Shown piece by piece: positions 1-7,953 of a stretch of 64,000 nucleotides of DNA. The translations under genes were made by a program, and so were the position numbers. Numbering within the stretch: position 1 is the first letter of the stretch; each line of letters starts with the position of its first letter. The notes beneath the pieces are model-generated. The model was not told where the DNA came from. It ran no database searches and was given only the letters and a program-made list of their open reading frames with translations. Origin of the DNA: an uncultured Bacteroidia bacterium (GTDB taxonomy: Bacteria > Bacteroidota > Bacteroidia > Bacteroidales > UBA932); contig CADASN010000004.1 of NCBI GenBank assembly GCA_902790635.1, positions 62,001-126,000 of the forward strand. Reading direction: 5' to 3'.

Positions 1-1330
1 CCGTGAGTTCCTTGAGGATGTCGCGGGCGATGGTGTTCTCCCGCTTGTTCAGTTTCCCGGGCAGGGACTGCAGCCATGCGGACAACTCGCTGATCTCCAT
101 CGCGCTGACCTCGGCGATGTCCTTGCCGTCGATGCGGAAGCAGCGGGTATGCGGGCCCAGGCGGGTCCCGTGGCAGACGGGGCAGACGACCTTGTCCTCG
201 ATGTCCCCGACGACGCCCTCCCAGTTGACCATTTCGCTTTGCGCGCCGTCCCCGACGCGGTAGAATTCGTCGGAGCCGTAAATGAGCAGCGTGACCATGT
301 CGTCAGGCAGGGCAGCGATGGGCTCATAGAGGGAGAAATTATGCTTGCGCGCAATCGCGCGGATGAGTTCGAATTTGCGCCCGTCGCGCAGACGGCCCAG
401 CGGGGCGATGCCGCCGTCGGCGATCGACTTGCCGCTGTCCGGCACGATCGTGTCCAGGCTCACGTCCGGCACGGTGCCGAGGCCCTTGCAGTGCGGGCAG
501 TAGCCTTCCGGCGAATTGAAGGAGAACGTGTGCGGCGCCGGCTCCTGCAGGGAGATCCCGTTCTCCGGGTCCACCAGATGCTTCGAATAGTGGTGCAGCC
601 GGCCGCTCTCCATCTCGAGGACGGCGACCGAGCCCTTGCCGATCCCGAGCGCGGAGGCCACGGAGCTGCGCACGCGCGCCTCGTCCCCTTCGGCGGGCTT
701 GAGTTTGTCCACGACCAGCTCGATGAAATGCCCCTTGTAGCGGTCCACGGCCTCGACGTCGTTCAGCTCGCAGATCTCCCCGTCTATGCGGACCTGCAGG
801 TAGCCTTTCTTGCGGAGCGACTCGAACAGGTCCCGGTAGTGGCCCTTGCGGCCGCGGACGAGGGGCGCGAGCAGCAGGCATTTCTGCCCGCGGAACTCCT
901 GCAGGATCAGATCCACGATCTGCGCGTCGGTATAGCGCACCATCTCCTTGCCAGAGACGGGCGAATAGGCGGTGGAGGCACGGGCGTACAGGAGGCGAAG
1001 GAAGTCCGAGATCTCCGTGATCGTGCCGACGGTCGAGCGCGGATTGCTGCCCGTCGTCTTCTGCTCGATCGCGATGATCGGGCTCAGGCCGCTGATGCTC
1101 TCCACCTGGGGCTTCTCCAGGATGCCCATGAAATGCTTGGCGTACGGGGAGAGCGTGTTCATGTAGCGCCGCTGTCCTTCGGCATAGAGGGTATCGAAAG
1201 CCAGCGAAGACTTGCCGCTGCCGCTGATCCCGGTGATAACGATGAATTTACGGCGCGGAAGGTCCACGTCGATGTCCTGGAGATTGTGCGCCCGGGCGCC
1301 GCGTATTTCGATCTTGCCGTCTTTGGACAT
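1..1330 (-). CDS. uvrA: UvrABC excinuclease subunit A, N-terminal part (runs off the window)
   Basis: This is the first 443 codons of the damage-recognition ATPase of nucleotide excision repair; the rest lies beyond position 1. The reading frame starts at the ATG complementary to 1328-1330 ([18 protein letters not shown]). The Walker A loop GISGSGKSS follows at about residue 36. Further on are the UvrA cysteine clusters CPHCKGLG and [11 protein letters not shown], which belong to the zinc/UvrB-binding region. The Q-loop-like segment [12 protein letters not shown] is also present. The gene is transcribed divergently from the EamA transporter, and a -7 box lies 9 nt upstream of the start. Nothing in the visible part looks damaged. 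Confidence 0.95.
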   Translation of the reverse strand, partial: MSKDGKIEIRGARAHNLQDIDVDLPRRKFIVITGISGSGKSSLAFDTLYAEGQRRYMNTLSPYAKHFMGILEKPQVESISGLSPIIAIEQKTTGSNPRSTVGTITEISDFLRLLYARASTAYSPVSGKEMVRYTDAQIVDLILQEFRGQKCLLLAPLVRGRKGHYRDLFESLRKKGYLQVRIDGEICELNDVEAVDRYKGHFIELVVDKLKPAEGDEARVRSSVASALGIGKGSVAVLEMESGRLHHYSKHLVDPENGISLQEPAPHTFSFNSPEGYCPHCKGLGTVPDVSLDTIVPDSGKSIADGGIAPLGRLRDGRKFELIRAIARKHNFSLYEPIAALPDDMVTLLIYGSDEFYRVGDGAQSEMVNWEGVVGDIEDKVVCPVCHGTRLGPHTRCFRIDGKDIAEVSAMEISELSAWLQSLPGKLNKRENTIARDILKELT

Positions 1331-1339
1331 AAAGGATGA

Positions 1340-1368
1340 CAAAGTTACGAAATTTATAAGTAACTTTG
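1340..1368. promoter_or_regulatory. Divergent pair of Bacteroidota -7 boxes forming an inverted repeat
   Basis: CAAAGTTA at 1340-1347 reads TAACTTTG on the minus strand (for uvrA), and TAACTTTG at 1361-1368 reads on the plus strand (for the EamA gene). The two boxes are exact inverted copies 13 nt apart, so the two promoters overlap back to back. Seen directly; promoter activity is inferred from the TAnnTTTG consensus. Confidence 0.7.
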
Positions 1369-1384
1369 TCCAAATCTTCTGAAT

Positions 1385-2233
1385 ATGTGGCTTTGGATGT
1401 CAGTCTGTTCCGCTCTGCTTCTCGGCATCTATGATGTCTCCAAGAAGAAGGCGTTGCGACGCAACGGGGTTTATTGGATCCTGCTGAGCGCCACCGCGTT
1501 CACGGCGGTGTTCCTCTGCCCGTTCCTTTCCCACGGTTCCCTGTCGGACCATCTCAGCCTGGTGCTCAAGGCCGTCCTGGTCTCCACCTCCTGGGTGTCC
1601 GGGCTGTTCGCCCTGCAGCACCTGCCCCTGACGACGGTCAGCACCATCAAGGCCTCCCGCCCGATGTTCGTGGTCATCTTCTCCATCATCCTGTTCGGCG
1701 AGCGGCTCAACCTCCTGCAATGGCTGGGTGTCGCCATCGTGATGACGGCCCTCTTCCTGAGCACCCGCTCCAAGCGGCACGACACCGACCAGAAGACCAC
1801 CGCCAAGGGCATGACCGCCATGATCATCTCCGTGCTGTCCGGCTCGGCCAGCGCCCTCTATGACAAGTTTATCCTCCAGCACCTGCAGCCGCTGTTCGTG
1901 CAGAGCTGGACCAATATCTACATCACCGTCCTGCTCGGCATCGTGATCCTGATCCAGTACCTGGCGGACCGGGAGCATTTCAAGCCTTTCGTCTGGGACT
2001 GGCGGATCCCGCTGATCGCCGTCTTGATCACAGCCTCCGACATGCTGTATTTCTACTCCGTCAAGGACCCGGACGCCCTGCTTTCGGTGATCTCGATGAT
2101 CCGGCGCAGTTCGGTGATCATCACCTTCCTTTTCGGCGCCCTGCTCTTCAAGGAGGGGCACGTCAAGGACAAGGCCCTGGACATGGTCCTGATGATGGCG
2201 GGCATCGCCCTGCTGCTGTTCGGGACCCAATAA
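1385..2233 (+). CDS. EamA/DMT-family membrane transporter
   Basis: A 282-residue polytopic protein with about ten hydrophobic helices arranged as two five-helix halves, the EamA (drug/metabolite transporter) architecture. Each half carries the family's glycine- and proline-rich helix ends, for example FVVIFSIILFGERLNLLQWLGV in the first half, given here only as an approximate location (residues 95-120). The substrate cannot be told from sequence; relatives export amino acids, metabolites or drugs. The start ATG follows a TAACTTTG box by 16 nt. The S41 protease gene begins 12 nt after the stop, so the two are probably co-transcribed with recO. Confidence 0.85.
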   Translation: MWLWMSVCSALLLGIYDVSKKKALRRNGVYWILLSATAFTAVFLCPFLSHGSLSDHLSLVLKAVLVSTSWVSGLFALQHLPLTTVSTIKASRPMFVVIFSIILFGERLNLLQWLGVAIVMTALFLSTRSKRHDTDQKTTAKGMTAMIISVLSGSASALYDKFILQHLQPLFVQSWTNIYITVLLGIVILIQYLADREHFKPFVWDWRIPLIAVLITASDMLYFYSVKDPDALLSVISMIRRSSVIITFLFGALLFKEGHVKDKALDMVLMMAGIALLLFGTQ

Positions 2234-2245
2234 ACCGATTCGATT

Positions 2246-3865
2246 ATGATGAAACGTACCGTTCTTCTCATAGCCCTGCTCGGCGCCACCCTCGCCGCGG
2301 GCGCCCAGTCTCCCCGCTTCAAACTCGGCAAGTGGACCGAGATCCAGACCGCCATCCTGCAGGAGCTCACCCGCTCCTACGTCGATTCGCTGCCGGTGGA
2401 CCGGATCGAACGGCGGGGCATCGACGCGATGCTCCAGAACCTCGACCCGTACACGGTCTATATCCCCGAGGAGGAGAATGAGAACCTGCAGATGATGATC
2501 CACAAGACCTACGGCGGCATCGGCGCGGTGATCTACAAGCCCGATCTCCAGGGCAACGTCATCATCAACGAGCCCTATGCCGACTCTCCGGCCCAGAAAT
2601 ACGGCCTGGTCTGCGGCGACGAGATCATGGCCATCAATGGCGAGTCCGTCATCGGGCTCAGCTCCCAGCAGTGCAGCGAGAAGATGCGCGGAGACCCCGG
2701 CACACAGGTGGTCTTCCGCGTCAAGAAGCTTCGCAGCGGGGCGGTGGAGGACATCACCGTCAAGCGCGAGCGCATCAAGATCGACGACATCGAGTATGCC
2801 GGGATGCTGGACGACAATGTCGGCTATATCTCCCAGAACGGCTTCTCCGATGGGGTCGGTGCGGATTTCCGCCAGAAAGTCACCGAACTCAAGAAGCAGG
2901 GCATGAAGACCCTCGTGATCGACCTGCGCGGCAACGGCGGCGGCCTGATGAACGAAGCGGCGGAGATCGTCTCCGTGCTCGTTCCCAAGGGCTCCGTAGT
3001 CGTATCCGCCCAGGGCCGTGAACCCGGTTCCACCTACACCCTCAAGACCACCCGCGACCCGGTGGACACCCGCATGCCGGTCATCGTGCTGGTAGACTCC
3101 GGCTCCGCCTCGGCCTCCGAGATTGTGGCCGGCGCCCTGCAGGACATGGACCGGGCGACCATCATGGGCGAACGCACCTACGGCAAGGGCCTGGTCCAGA
3201 GCATCCGCTCCCTGCCGTACGGCGGAGAACTCAAGGTCACGACGGCCAAATACTACACCCCTTCCGGGCGCTGCGTGCAGGCCATCGACTATGCCCAGCG
3301 GCGCGAGGACGGCAGCGTGGCATCCATTCCCGACTCGCTGACGCGCGAATTCAAGACCGCCCACGGTCGCATCGTGCGCGACGGCGGCGGCATCACGCCG
3401 GACGTGAAGCTGGACTTCCGCGAATACAGCCGCCTCACCTATTCTCTGGTCTCCTACGGGATCCTCGAACAGTACGCCCTGGAGTACGTGCGGAAGCATG
3501 AGAGCATCCCGCCGGTGGAGCAGTTCCGCTTCTCCGAGGCGGACTACGAGGATTTCATCGCCTACGCCAAGGGCCAGGAATTCGACTATCGCTCCTCGGC
3601 CAAGACCTATTTCGACCGGGCCAAGGAGGAGCTCAAGCGCGACGGACTGGACACGGCGATGCAAGCCGAACTCGACGCCCTCGAGAAGTCGCTCAACATG
3701 GACAAAGAGGAGTTCCTGCGCCTCAAGCGCGACGAGATCATCCCCCTCATCGAGGAAGAGATCGTCGTGCGGTATTACTTCCAGCAGGCCGGCGTGAAGG
3801 TGCGCATCCGCTATGACGACGCCCTCCGCCAGGCCCTCGCCAGCGAGCGGATCAAGCAATACTGA
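2246..3865 (+). CDS. S41 family C-terminal processing peptidase with PDZ domain
   Basis: A 539-residue secreted serine peptidase of the CtpA/tail-specific-protease type. The first 20 residues (MMKRTVLLIALLGATLAAGA) form a signal peptide ending before QSPRFK, so the protein acts in the periplasm. A PDZ domain covers about residues 85-175. The catalytic domain contains the serine in DSGSASASEIVAGAL (about residue 285) and the lysine in TYGKGLVQSIR (about residue 315), the Ser-Lys dyad of the family. A C-terminal helical extension of about 150 residues is common in Bacteroidota members. The stop codon overlaps the recO start by 1 nt (TGATG). Confidence 0.93.
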   Translation: MMKRTVLLIALLGATLAAGAQSPRFKLGKWTEIQTAILQELTRSYVDSLPVDRIERRGIDAMLQNLDPYTVYIPEEENENLQMMIHKTYGGIGAVIYKPDLQGNVIINEPYADSPAQKYGLVCGDEIMAINGESVIGLSSQQCSEKMRGDPGTQVVFRVKKLRSGAVEDITVKRERIKIDDIEYAGMLDDNVGYISQNGFSDGVGADFRQKVTELKKQGMKTLVIDLRGNGGGLMNEAAEIVSVLVPKGSVVVSAQGREPGSTYTLKTTRDPVDTRMPVIVLVDSGSASASEIVAGALQDMDRATIMGERTYGKGLVQSIRSLPYGGELKVTTAKYYTPSGRCVQAIDYAQRREDGSVASIPDSLTREFKTAHGRIVRDGGGITPDVKLDFREYSRLTYSLVSYGILEQYALEYVRKHESIPPVEQFRFSEADYEDFIAYAKGQEFDYRSSAKTYFDRAKEELKRDGLDTAMQAELDALEKSLNMDKEEFLRLKRDEIIPLIEEEIVVRYYFQQAGVKVRIRYDDALRQALASERIKQY

Positions 3866-4524
3866 TGATCCACCGCTCCCGGCTGATTGTCCTCAATACC
3901 ACCAAGATCGGGGAGCGATCCCTGGTCCTGCACGCCCTCAGTCCCGACTGGGGGCGCCGCAGTTTCATCACCTCCGTCCCCAAAGGCGGGCGGATGGCCC
4001 TGTTCCAGCCGCTGAACATCCTGGACGCCGAGGTCACGGAGAATCCAAAATCCGACCTCTGGCGGGTGCATGGCCTCTCGGCCGTCCACGCCCTGGCGGG
4101 TATCCGCACCAGCCCGGCCAAGAACGCGATGACGCTCTTCATGAGCGAAGTGCTCTGGCGCACCATCCGGGACGGAGCGCGGGAGGAAGGCCTCTTCGAA
4201 TGGTGCGAACGCGCCGTGCTGACCCTCGACGCATTGGAGGGCGACTATGCCAACTACCACCTGCGTTTCCTGCTCGAACTCGCTTCCGCCCTGGGATTCT
4301 CCCCGGCGCTGGCGGACCTCGCCCCCTTCGCCGAGACGCATCTGAACGAACTCCGCGCCCTGGTCCAATCGGACTTCGGCACCTGCATGCTCGTGCCCCT
4401 CAACGGCGAAGCACGCAGTGAGATCGCGGAGATCCTCCTCCGCTACCTCAGCTACCACACCGAGACCCGCATCGAAGCCCGTTCCCTGCGGGTGTTGCGG
4501 GAGTTGTGCAGTCAATTGATTTGA
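3865..4524 (+). CDS. recO: DNA repair protein RecO
   Basis: A 219-residue protein with the RecO N-terminal OB-fold (starts MIHRSRLIVLNTTKIGERS) followed by a helical C-terminal domain. RecO loads RecA at gaps together with RecF/RecR. As in other Bacteroidota RecO proteins, the four-cysteine zinc site of the long family members is absent. The start overlaps the stop of the S41 peptidase, and the stop codon lies inside the first of three TTGAACT repeats. The assignment rests on overall resemblance and length, because RecO has few invariant motifs. Confidence 0.85.
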   Translation: MIHRSRLIVLNTTKIGERSLVLHALSPDWGRRSFITSVPKGGRMALFQPLNILDAEVTENPKSDLWRVHGLSAVHALAGIRTSPAKNAMTLFMSEVLWRTIRDGAREEGLFEWCERAVLTLDALEGDYANYHLRFLLELASALGFSPALADLAPFAETHLNELRALVQSDFGTCMLVPLNGEARSEIAEILLRYLSYHTETRIEARSLRVLRELCSQLI

Positions 4525-4567
4525 ACTAAATTGAACTTGATTGAACTTTCACGGATAGATATCTTTG
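4521..4567 (+). promoter_or_regulatory. Three TTGAACT direct repeats with exact 10-bp period, followed by a -7 box
   Basis: TTGAACT occurs at 4521-4527, 4531-4537 and 4541-4547, exactly 10 bp apart, so all three lie on one face of the helix. TATCTTTG at 4560-4567 fits the Bacteroidota -7 consensus, and the third repeat sits where the -33 element would be. The small ORF at 4574 starts 6 nt after the box. Seen directly; an operator role is inference. Confidence 0.6.
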
Positions 4568-4573
4568 CCATCT

Positions 4574-4729
4574 ATGAAAGCAACTGGCACCTTCCGCACA
4601 CATTACAATTGTCCGGACATCGAGTATTATGATATTCTGGACATTGTTTTCTGGCGACTCGGAACGTTGCTGGATGCCGAAGGCCTGGAACTGTCTCCCG
4701 CGGAGTTCCTTCGGGAGCATAACGCCTAG
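4574..4729 (+). CDS. Small protein of unknown function (51 aa)
   Basis: The ORF starts MKATGTFRTHYNCPDIEYYD and ends SPAEFLREHNA, 51 residues. It is placed as a gene because a clear TATCTTTG promoter box lies 6 nt upstream and a strong terminator-like hairpin follows 43 nt after the stop, giving a self-contained transcription unit. The peptide is acidic and soluble-looking, with one cysteine and no signal peptide. I do not recognise the family. It lies just upstream of a VapBC-like pair, so it may be part of an accessory patch, but nothing shows a functional link. Confidence 0.5.
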   Translation: MKATGTFRTHYNCPDIEYYDILDIVFWRLGTLLDAEGLELSPAEFLREHNA

Positions 4730-4771
4730 CCCATCAGGATTATTTCACCTCGACGGCTATTTCACATTGCC

Positions 4772-4804
4772 CCTGCCAGGTCTTCAAACCTGGCAGGTTC
4801 TTTT
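4772..4804 (+). terminator. Rho-independent terminator
   Basis: CCTGCCAGGT (4772-4781) and ACCTGGCAGG (4788-4797) form a perfect 10-bp stem with a 6-nt loop, followed by TTCTTTT. It closes the 51-aa ORF unit and insulates the toxin-antitoxin pair. Confidence 0.8.
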
Positions 4805-4845
4805 CAGAAACTGCTATCATTTTTGTGTTTGTTTACAAAATGTTA

Positions 4846-4853
4846 TATATTTG
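4846..4853 (+). promoter_or_regulatory. -7 promoter box of the toxin-antitoxin operon
   Basis: TATATTTG matches TAnnTTTG. TTTG-rich sequence at 4821-4831 is a plausible -33 element. Confidence 0.65.
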
Positions 4854-4870
4854 CAGAAATGATAACACGT

Positions 4871-5140
4871 ATGGAGAACACTACGCGTATCCAGACCGGC
4901 ATCAGGCTCGATGCTTCCCTGTATGAGAAGTTGAAAAGAAACGCCAAAAAAGAGCGGCGTTCCCTGAACAATTACATAACCCGCATCCTTGAGAATGCTG
5001 TCGAAACGGACATTCCCAAACTTGATCCGTCCAGCTTCGAGATTGATGATGACCTGAAGCAACTGGGCGGTCTGATAGGATCGGTTTCCGATGAGCAAAT
5101 CCAGCAGGATCCCCGGTTGAAAAGCATCCTGGCCCTATGA
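4871..5140 (+). CDS. Ribbon-helix-helix antitoxin, VapB-like
   Basis: An 89-residue protein starting MENTTRIQTGIRLD. Residues 4-45 have the beta strand plus two helices of a ribbon-helix-helix DNA-binding fold (TRIQTGIRLDASLYEKLKRN, then RRSLNNYITRILENAV). The acidic C-terminal tail would wrap the toxin. The gene overlaps the PIN-toxin start by 4 nt (ATGA), the usual antitoxin-first order. An ATG at 4859 (MITRMENTT) is an alternative start, 5 nt after the -7 box. The operon is probably autorepressed by the RHH domain, by analogy with the family. Confidence 0.75.
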   Translation: MENTTRIQTGIRLDASLYEKLKRNAKKERRSLNNYITRILENAVETDIPKLDPSSFEIDDDLKQLGGLIGSVSDEQIQQDPRLKSILAL

Positions 5141-5565
5141 GAATCTTTCTTGACACGGATGTCTTGATAGACATCCTACAGGCAGAGCGGGAGAGCCACG
5201 ACTATTCGACCGCCATACTCCAGGCCGTCCGTGTCAGTCCGCTTACGGCAGGCATCTCCACCCAGTCTGTCGTGGATGCCTCATACGTTTTCACACAAGC
5301 GGCCAAAGCCCCGGCAAGTGCGTTTAAGAAAGCCATCGGCCTGCTCGGGTCGATTGTTGATATCCTTTCAATTGAACGGGAAGATATCGAAGCGGCAAAT
5401 TTCTGTGAAATAGATGATTACGAAGATGCCGTACAGATAGCCTGTGCCCTTCGCAACGGATGTGACGCCATCATCACGAATGACCATAAGTTCCGGAATT
5501 ACTCACAAATCACCTGCTACACCCCCAAAGAGTTTTTCGTGCACCTGTTTGGCACCACGCTTTGA
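5137..5565 (+). CDS. PIN-domain ribonuclease toxin, VapC-like
   Basis: A 142-residue PIN domain. Acidic residues of the metal site are visible: FLDTDVLIDIL near the N-terminus, DASYVF near residue 47, and DYEDAVQIACAL and ITNDHKFRN in the C-terminal half. VapC-type toxins cleave RNA, often initiator tRNA or rRNA, and are neutralised by the upstream antitoxin. All expected acidic positions are present, so the protein looks active. Codon use is less GC-rich than in the neighbouring core genes, and the pair sits between a terminator and a repeat array, which fits acquired DNA. Confidence 0.8.
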   Translation: MRIFLDTDVLIDILQAERESHDYSTAILQAVRVSPLTAGISTQSVVDASYVFTQAAKAPASAFKKAIGLLGSIVDILSIEREDIEAANFCEIDDYEDAVQIACALRNGCDAIITNDHKFRNYSQITCYTPKEFFVHLFGTTL

Positions 5566-5583
5566 TCATTGTCATCTGCACCC

Positions 5584-5617
5584 GAAGCACGCCAGGTAGT
5601 TCAAGCCTGGGTGCTTC
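5584..5617 (+). terminator. Hairpin downstream of the VapC-like gene
   Basis: GAAGCAC-GCCAGG (5584-5596) pairs with CCTGG-GTGCTTC (5606-5617) around a short loop. There is no long T run after it, so termination is likely but not certain. Confidence 0.55.
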
Positions 5618-5686
5618 AAACGGCTTTCCATTGAACAGGGCTGTCTGGTTCCGGCAAAGGCCCCCGGACGACCGCGCATCTCCGTT

Positions 5687-5875
5687 TGCCGGGGGCAAAA
5701 TAACGCGTCTCCGCCCCTGGCAGTGTCTATTTTCGCTTGCCGGGGGCAGCGAGGAGCGCTAGCGCCCCCGGCAGCAGCGTTATTGTCCCGCTAGGGGCAG
5801 AAGGGGGGGGGCTGGCGCCCCTGGCAACAGCATTTTCGGCCCACCAGGGGCAGAACCGGCTGTCAGTGCCCCTGG
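5687..5875. repeat. Array of four palindromic repeat units, period about 51-53 bp
   Basis: Four hairpins begin at 5687, 5738, 5791 and 5844. Each has a GGGGGC or GGGGCAG left arm and a GCCCCTGGCA or GCCCCCGGCA right arm (example: 5738-5747 with 5764-5773). The units share a tail resembling AACAGCATTTTCG. A degenerate unit may lie near 5652-5667. The rest of the gap 5618-5957 shows no gene. A related palindrome occurs at 60469-60508. Confidence 0.65.
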
Positions 5876-5957
5876 CAATAGCGTACTTACGAGAGACACC
5901 GGACGCCCGCTCCAGCCGGTCACAGCAGCAGGTGCGTGGGGCGGCGGGCGCTGCCTG

Positions 5958-6431
5958 CTACTTCACCAGGTTGATGGCGCCGAAGACGCCCAGGCTGGCG
6001 AGAAGCATGATGCCGGCGGCCAGCAGCAGGCCGAGGAAGACATAGAGCATGCTCTTCTTGAAATCCATGTCGAGGATGCTGGCGGCGAGGGTGCCCGTCC
6101 AGGCGCCCGTGCCCGGCAGCGGGATGCCGACGAACAGCAGCAGAGCGATGTAGAGACCCGCCCCGGCTTTCGCTTCCAGCTTGCGGCCTCCCTTTTCTCC
6201 CTTCTCCAGGCACCAGGTGAAGAATTTGCCGATGTACTTCTTGTCCTTGCCCCACTCCAGGATCTTGCGGGCGAAGAGGAAGATGAACGGGACGGGGACC
6301 ATGTTGCCGACCAGGGCGACGATCAAGGAGGGAACCAGCGGCAGGCCGAAGCCTACGGCATAGGGGATGGCGCCGCGGAGTTCGATCAGCGGGACCATCG
6401 AGATCAGGAAGACTATGAGGTACTTTTTCAT
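5958..6431 (-). CDS. Small multidrug export protein family (COG2426) membrane protein
   Basis: A 157-residue membrane protein with four to five hydrophobic segments. It has the family signature near the N-terminus (MVPLIELRGAIPYAVG, residues 12-27) and the loop FVGIPLPGTGAWTGTLAAS near residue 100; both are characteristic of the Sm_multidrug_ex family. Despite the family name, transport of drugs has little direct support. The start overlaps the stop of the upstream gene by 4 nt, so it is the last gene of a three-gene operon led by the PfkB kinase. Confidence 0.8.
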   Translation of the reverse strand: MKKYLIVFLISMVPLIELRGAIPYAVGFGLPLVPSLIVALVGNMVPVPFIFLFARKILEWGKDKKYIGKFFTWCLEKGEKGGRKLEAKAGAGLYIALLLFVGIPLPGTGAWTGTLAASILDMDFKKSMLYVFLGLLLAAGIMLLASLGVFGAINLVK

Positions 6432-6916
6432 CGGATCTTGTTGAGATAATCTTTGATGGCGGCAAAGGCCGCCGCCTGTCCGGCTTCCGAGCTCTCCGGA
6501 GTCGCCACGACCAGGTCAAACACATCGCCCGGCAGGGGGAAGCGGCCGACCTTGAAACGGGCCGTGCTGCACCGGGCTTCATATTCCGCCGCGAAATTCT
6601 CTGCAGAAGCGGCCAGCGAGATGAACAGGTCCTCCCGGCGGGGGTTCTCCTTGCTGCCGCGCACGCGGGCCTTGAGACAGCCCAGCAGGTTGAGGTCCCG
6701 CTTCTGCGGACAGATCACCTGCACCGGAATCCCGTGGTAGTCAAAGAACTGCCGGATCGCCCGGCTGATCCGGGCAGGATCCTCCCCTTCCACCGTCGTG
6801 TCCACGAACACCGTCGCGCTGCGCACTTCGCGCAGCGGAAGGAGCGTGGTCGGGACCGTACTCCGGTTCCGGCGCAGCACAAACCAGCGGCAGACGGTCA
6901 GGATGGGGTTCTTCAT
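6428..6916 (-). CDS. Conserved Bacteroidota protein of unknown function (DUF6913-like)
   Basis: A 162-residue soluble protein. The start at 6916 (MKNPILTVCRWFVLRR) is chosen because it overlaps the kinase stop by 4 nt (ATGA). Longer versions of the frame run into the kinase gene. The middle alternates predicted strands and helices (VRSATVFVDTT, VQVICPQKRDLNLLG), and the segment DLFISLAASAENFAAEYEA is helical. I think it resembles the DUF6913 family of Bacteroidota, from memory and with low certainty. No catalytic motif is recognisable. Confidence 0.65.
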   Translation of the reverse strand: MKNPILTVCRWFVLRRNRSTVPTTLLPLREVRSATVFVDTTVEGEDPARISRAIRQFFDYHGIPVQVICPQKRDLNLLGCLKARVRGSKENPRREDLFISLAASAENFAAEYEARCSTARFKVGRFPLPGDVFDLVVATPESSEAGQAAAFAAIKDYLNKIR

Positions 6917-7911
6917 GCTTCGTAAGCGGCGATCAATTCGCGGATTTCCTGCTTGGCGGCACGCCAGCGCGGGATATCGATCTTGGTACCGATCACTTCG
7001 ACCACTTTGGCCGCGATGATCGAGCCGATCTCGCCGCACATCTTGAGCGGAAGTCCCAGCGAATCCGCATAGAGGAAACCGGCAGCGTACGTATCCCCGG
7101 CGCCGGTAGCATCGACGGGATCCGCCGGCCAGGGCGCGATACAGTACACCTCGTCGCCGGACTTAACCCAACTGCCGTCCTTGCCCACCTTGACGATGGC
7201 GGTACGGCAGAGGGAGGCCAGCACATCCAGGGCCTCCCGCGGGTCCTTGCGGCCCGTGAAAGCCCGGGACTCGCTCTCGTTGGCGAACACGATGTCCACA
7301 TACTTCCCGACGATGTCGTGCAGGAAGGCCAGGTTCGACTCCACGACATTGTAGGAAGCCAGGTCCAGGGAGATGGTGCAGCCCGCGGCATGCGCCAGCT
7401 CGACTGCCCGGCGGACCAGGTCCTGATTCTGCACCAGATAGCCCTCGATGTGGAAATAATCAAAGCCCTCGAACCAGGCGGGGTCCAGATCGTCGGGGAC
7501 CAGGTCCAGCGCCGCCCCGAGATAGACGGCAAAGGTACGCTCGGCGTTGCCGCCGCTGACGAAGACCATTGAGCGGCCGCTCGAATGCTCACTGGTCAGC
7601 AGGTGGGTCTGTACGCCGTACTGCTCCTGGTCGCTCTTGAAGAGCAGGCCCAGCTCGTCGTTGCCGATCTTGCCGATGAAACTCGACGGCATCCCGAAGA
7701 TGGCGGTGCAGGAGATCGTGTTGGCGGCCGAACCGCCGGCGACATATTTCACGCCGAGCGGCTTCAGGGCCGTCCAAATGCTGTCGCCCGTCTCCGCATC
7801 GACATGCTGCATGCTGCCTTTCGGGAGGTGGAAGGTGTTGAGGAGCGTGTCATCCGGCAGGACAGCCAGGATGTCCGTAAGCGCATTGCCAATTCCAAGG
7901 ATAGATTTCAT
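6913..7911 (-). CDS. PfkB-family sugar/nucleoside kinase (adenosine kinase-like)
   Basis: A 332-residue ribokinase-fold kinase. The N-terminal PfkB signature lies around residues 55-80 (VAGGSAANTISCTAIFG). The C-terminal signature DATGAGDTYAAGFLYA (about residues 265-280) contains the catalytic aspartate and the anion-hole GAGD. The closest resemblance is to adenosine kinase-like members common in Bacteroidota, but the substrate is not proven. The start is 6 nt from a TATTTTTG box on the minus strand, suggesting a leaderless transcript. Confidence 0.85.
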   Translation of the reverse strand: MKSILGIGNALTDILAVLPDDTLLNTFHLPKGSMQHVDAETGDSIWTALKPLGVKYVAGGSAANTISCTAIFGMPSSFIGKIGNDELGLLFKSDQEQYGVQTHLLTSEHSSGRSMVFVSGGNAERTFAVYLGAALDLVPDDLDPAWFEGFDYFHIEGYLVQNQDLVRRAVELAHAAGCTISLDLASYNVVESNLAFLHDIVGKYVDIVFANESESRAFTGRKDPREALDVLASLCRTAIVKVGKDGSWVKSGDEVYCIAPWPADPVDATGAGDTYAAGFLYADSLGLPLKMCGEIGSIIAAKVVEVIGTKIDIPRWRAAKQEIRELIAAYEA

Positions 7912-7917
7912 ATCTTA

Positions 7918-7947
7918 CAAAAATAACATAAAATAATCGTAAATTTG
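7918..7947. promoter_or_regulatory. Divergent -7 boxes for the PfkB kinase and the flippase-like gene
   Basis: CAAAAATA at 7918-7925 reads TATTTTTG on the minus strand and lies 6 nt before the kinase ATG. TAAATTTG at 7940-7947 on the plus strand lies 6 nt before the ATG at 7954. Both match TAnnTTTG. Confidence 0.65.
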
Positions 7948-7953
7948 CAGCCC

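Noticed and set aside
1400-3859. Very long open frame on the minus strand opposite the transporter and protease genes (819 codons)
   Set aside because: It is a shadow frame caused by high GC at third positions. It has His/Gly/Asp-rich translation without domains, while the plus-strand genes have clear motifs and promoters.
5687-5875. Regular repeat array considered as a CRISPR
   Set aside because: Units are degenerate, the palindromic arms differ between copies, there are no uniform unique spacers, and no cas genes are in the window.
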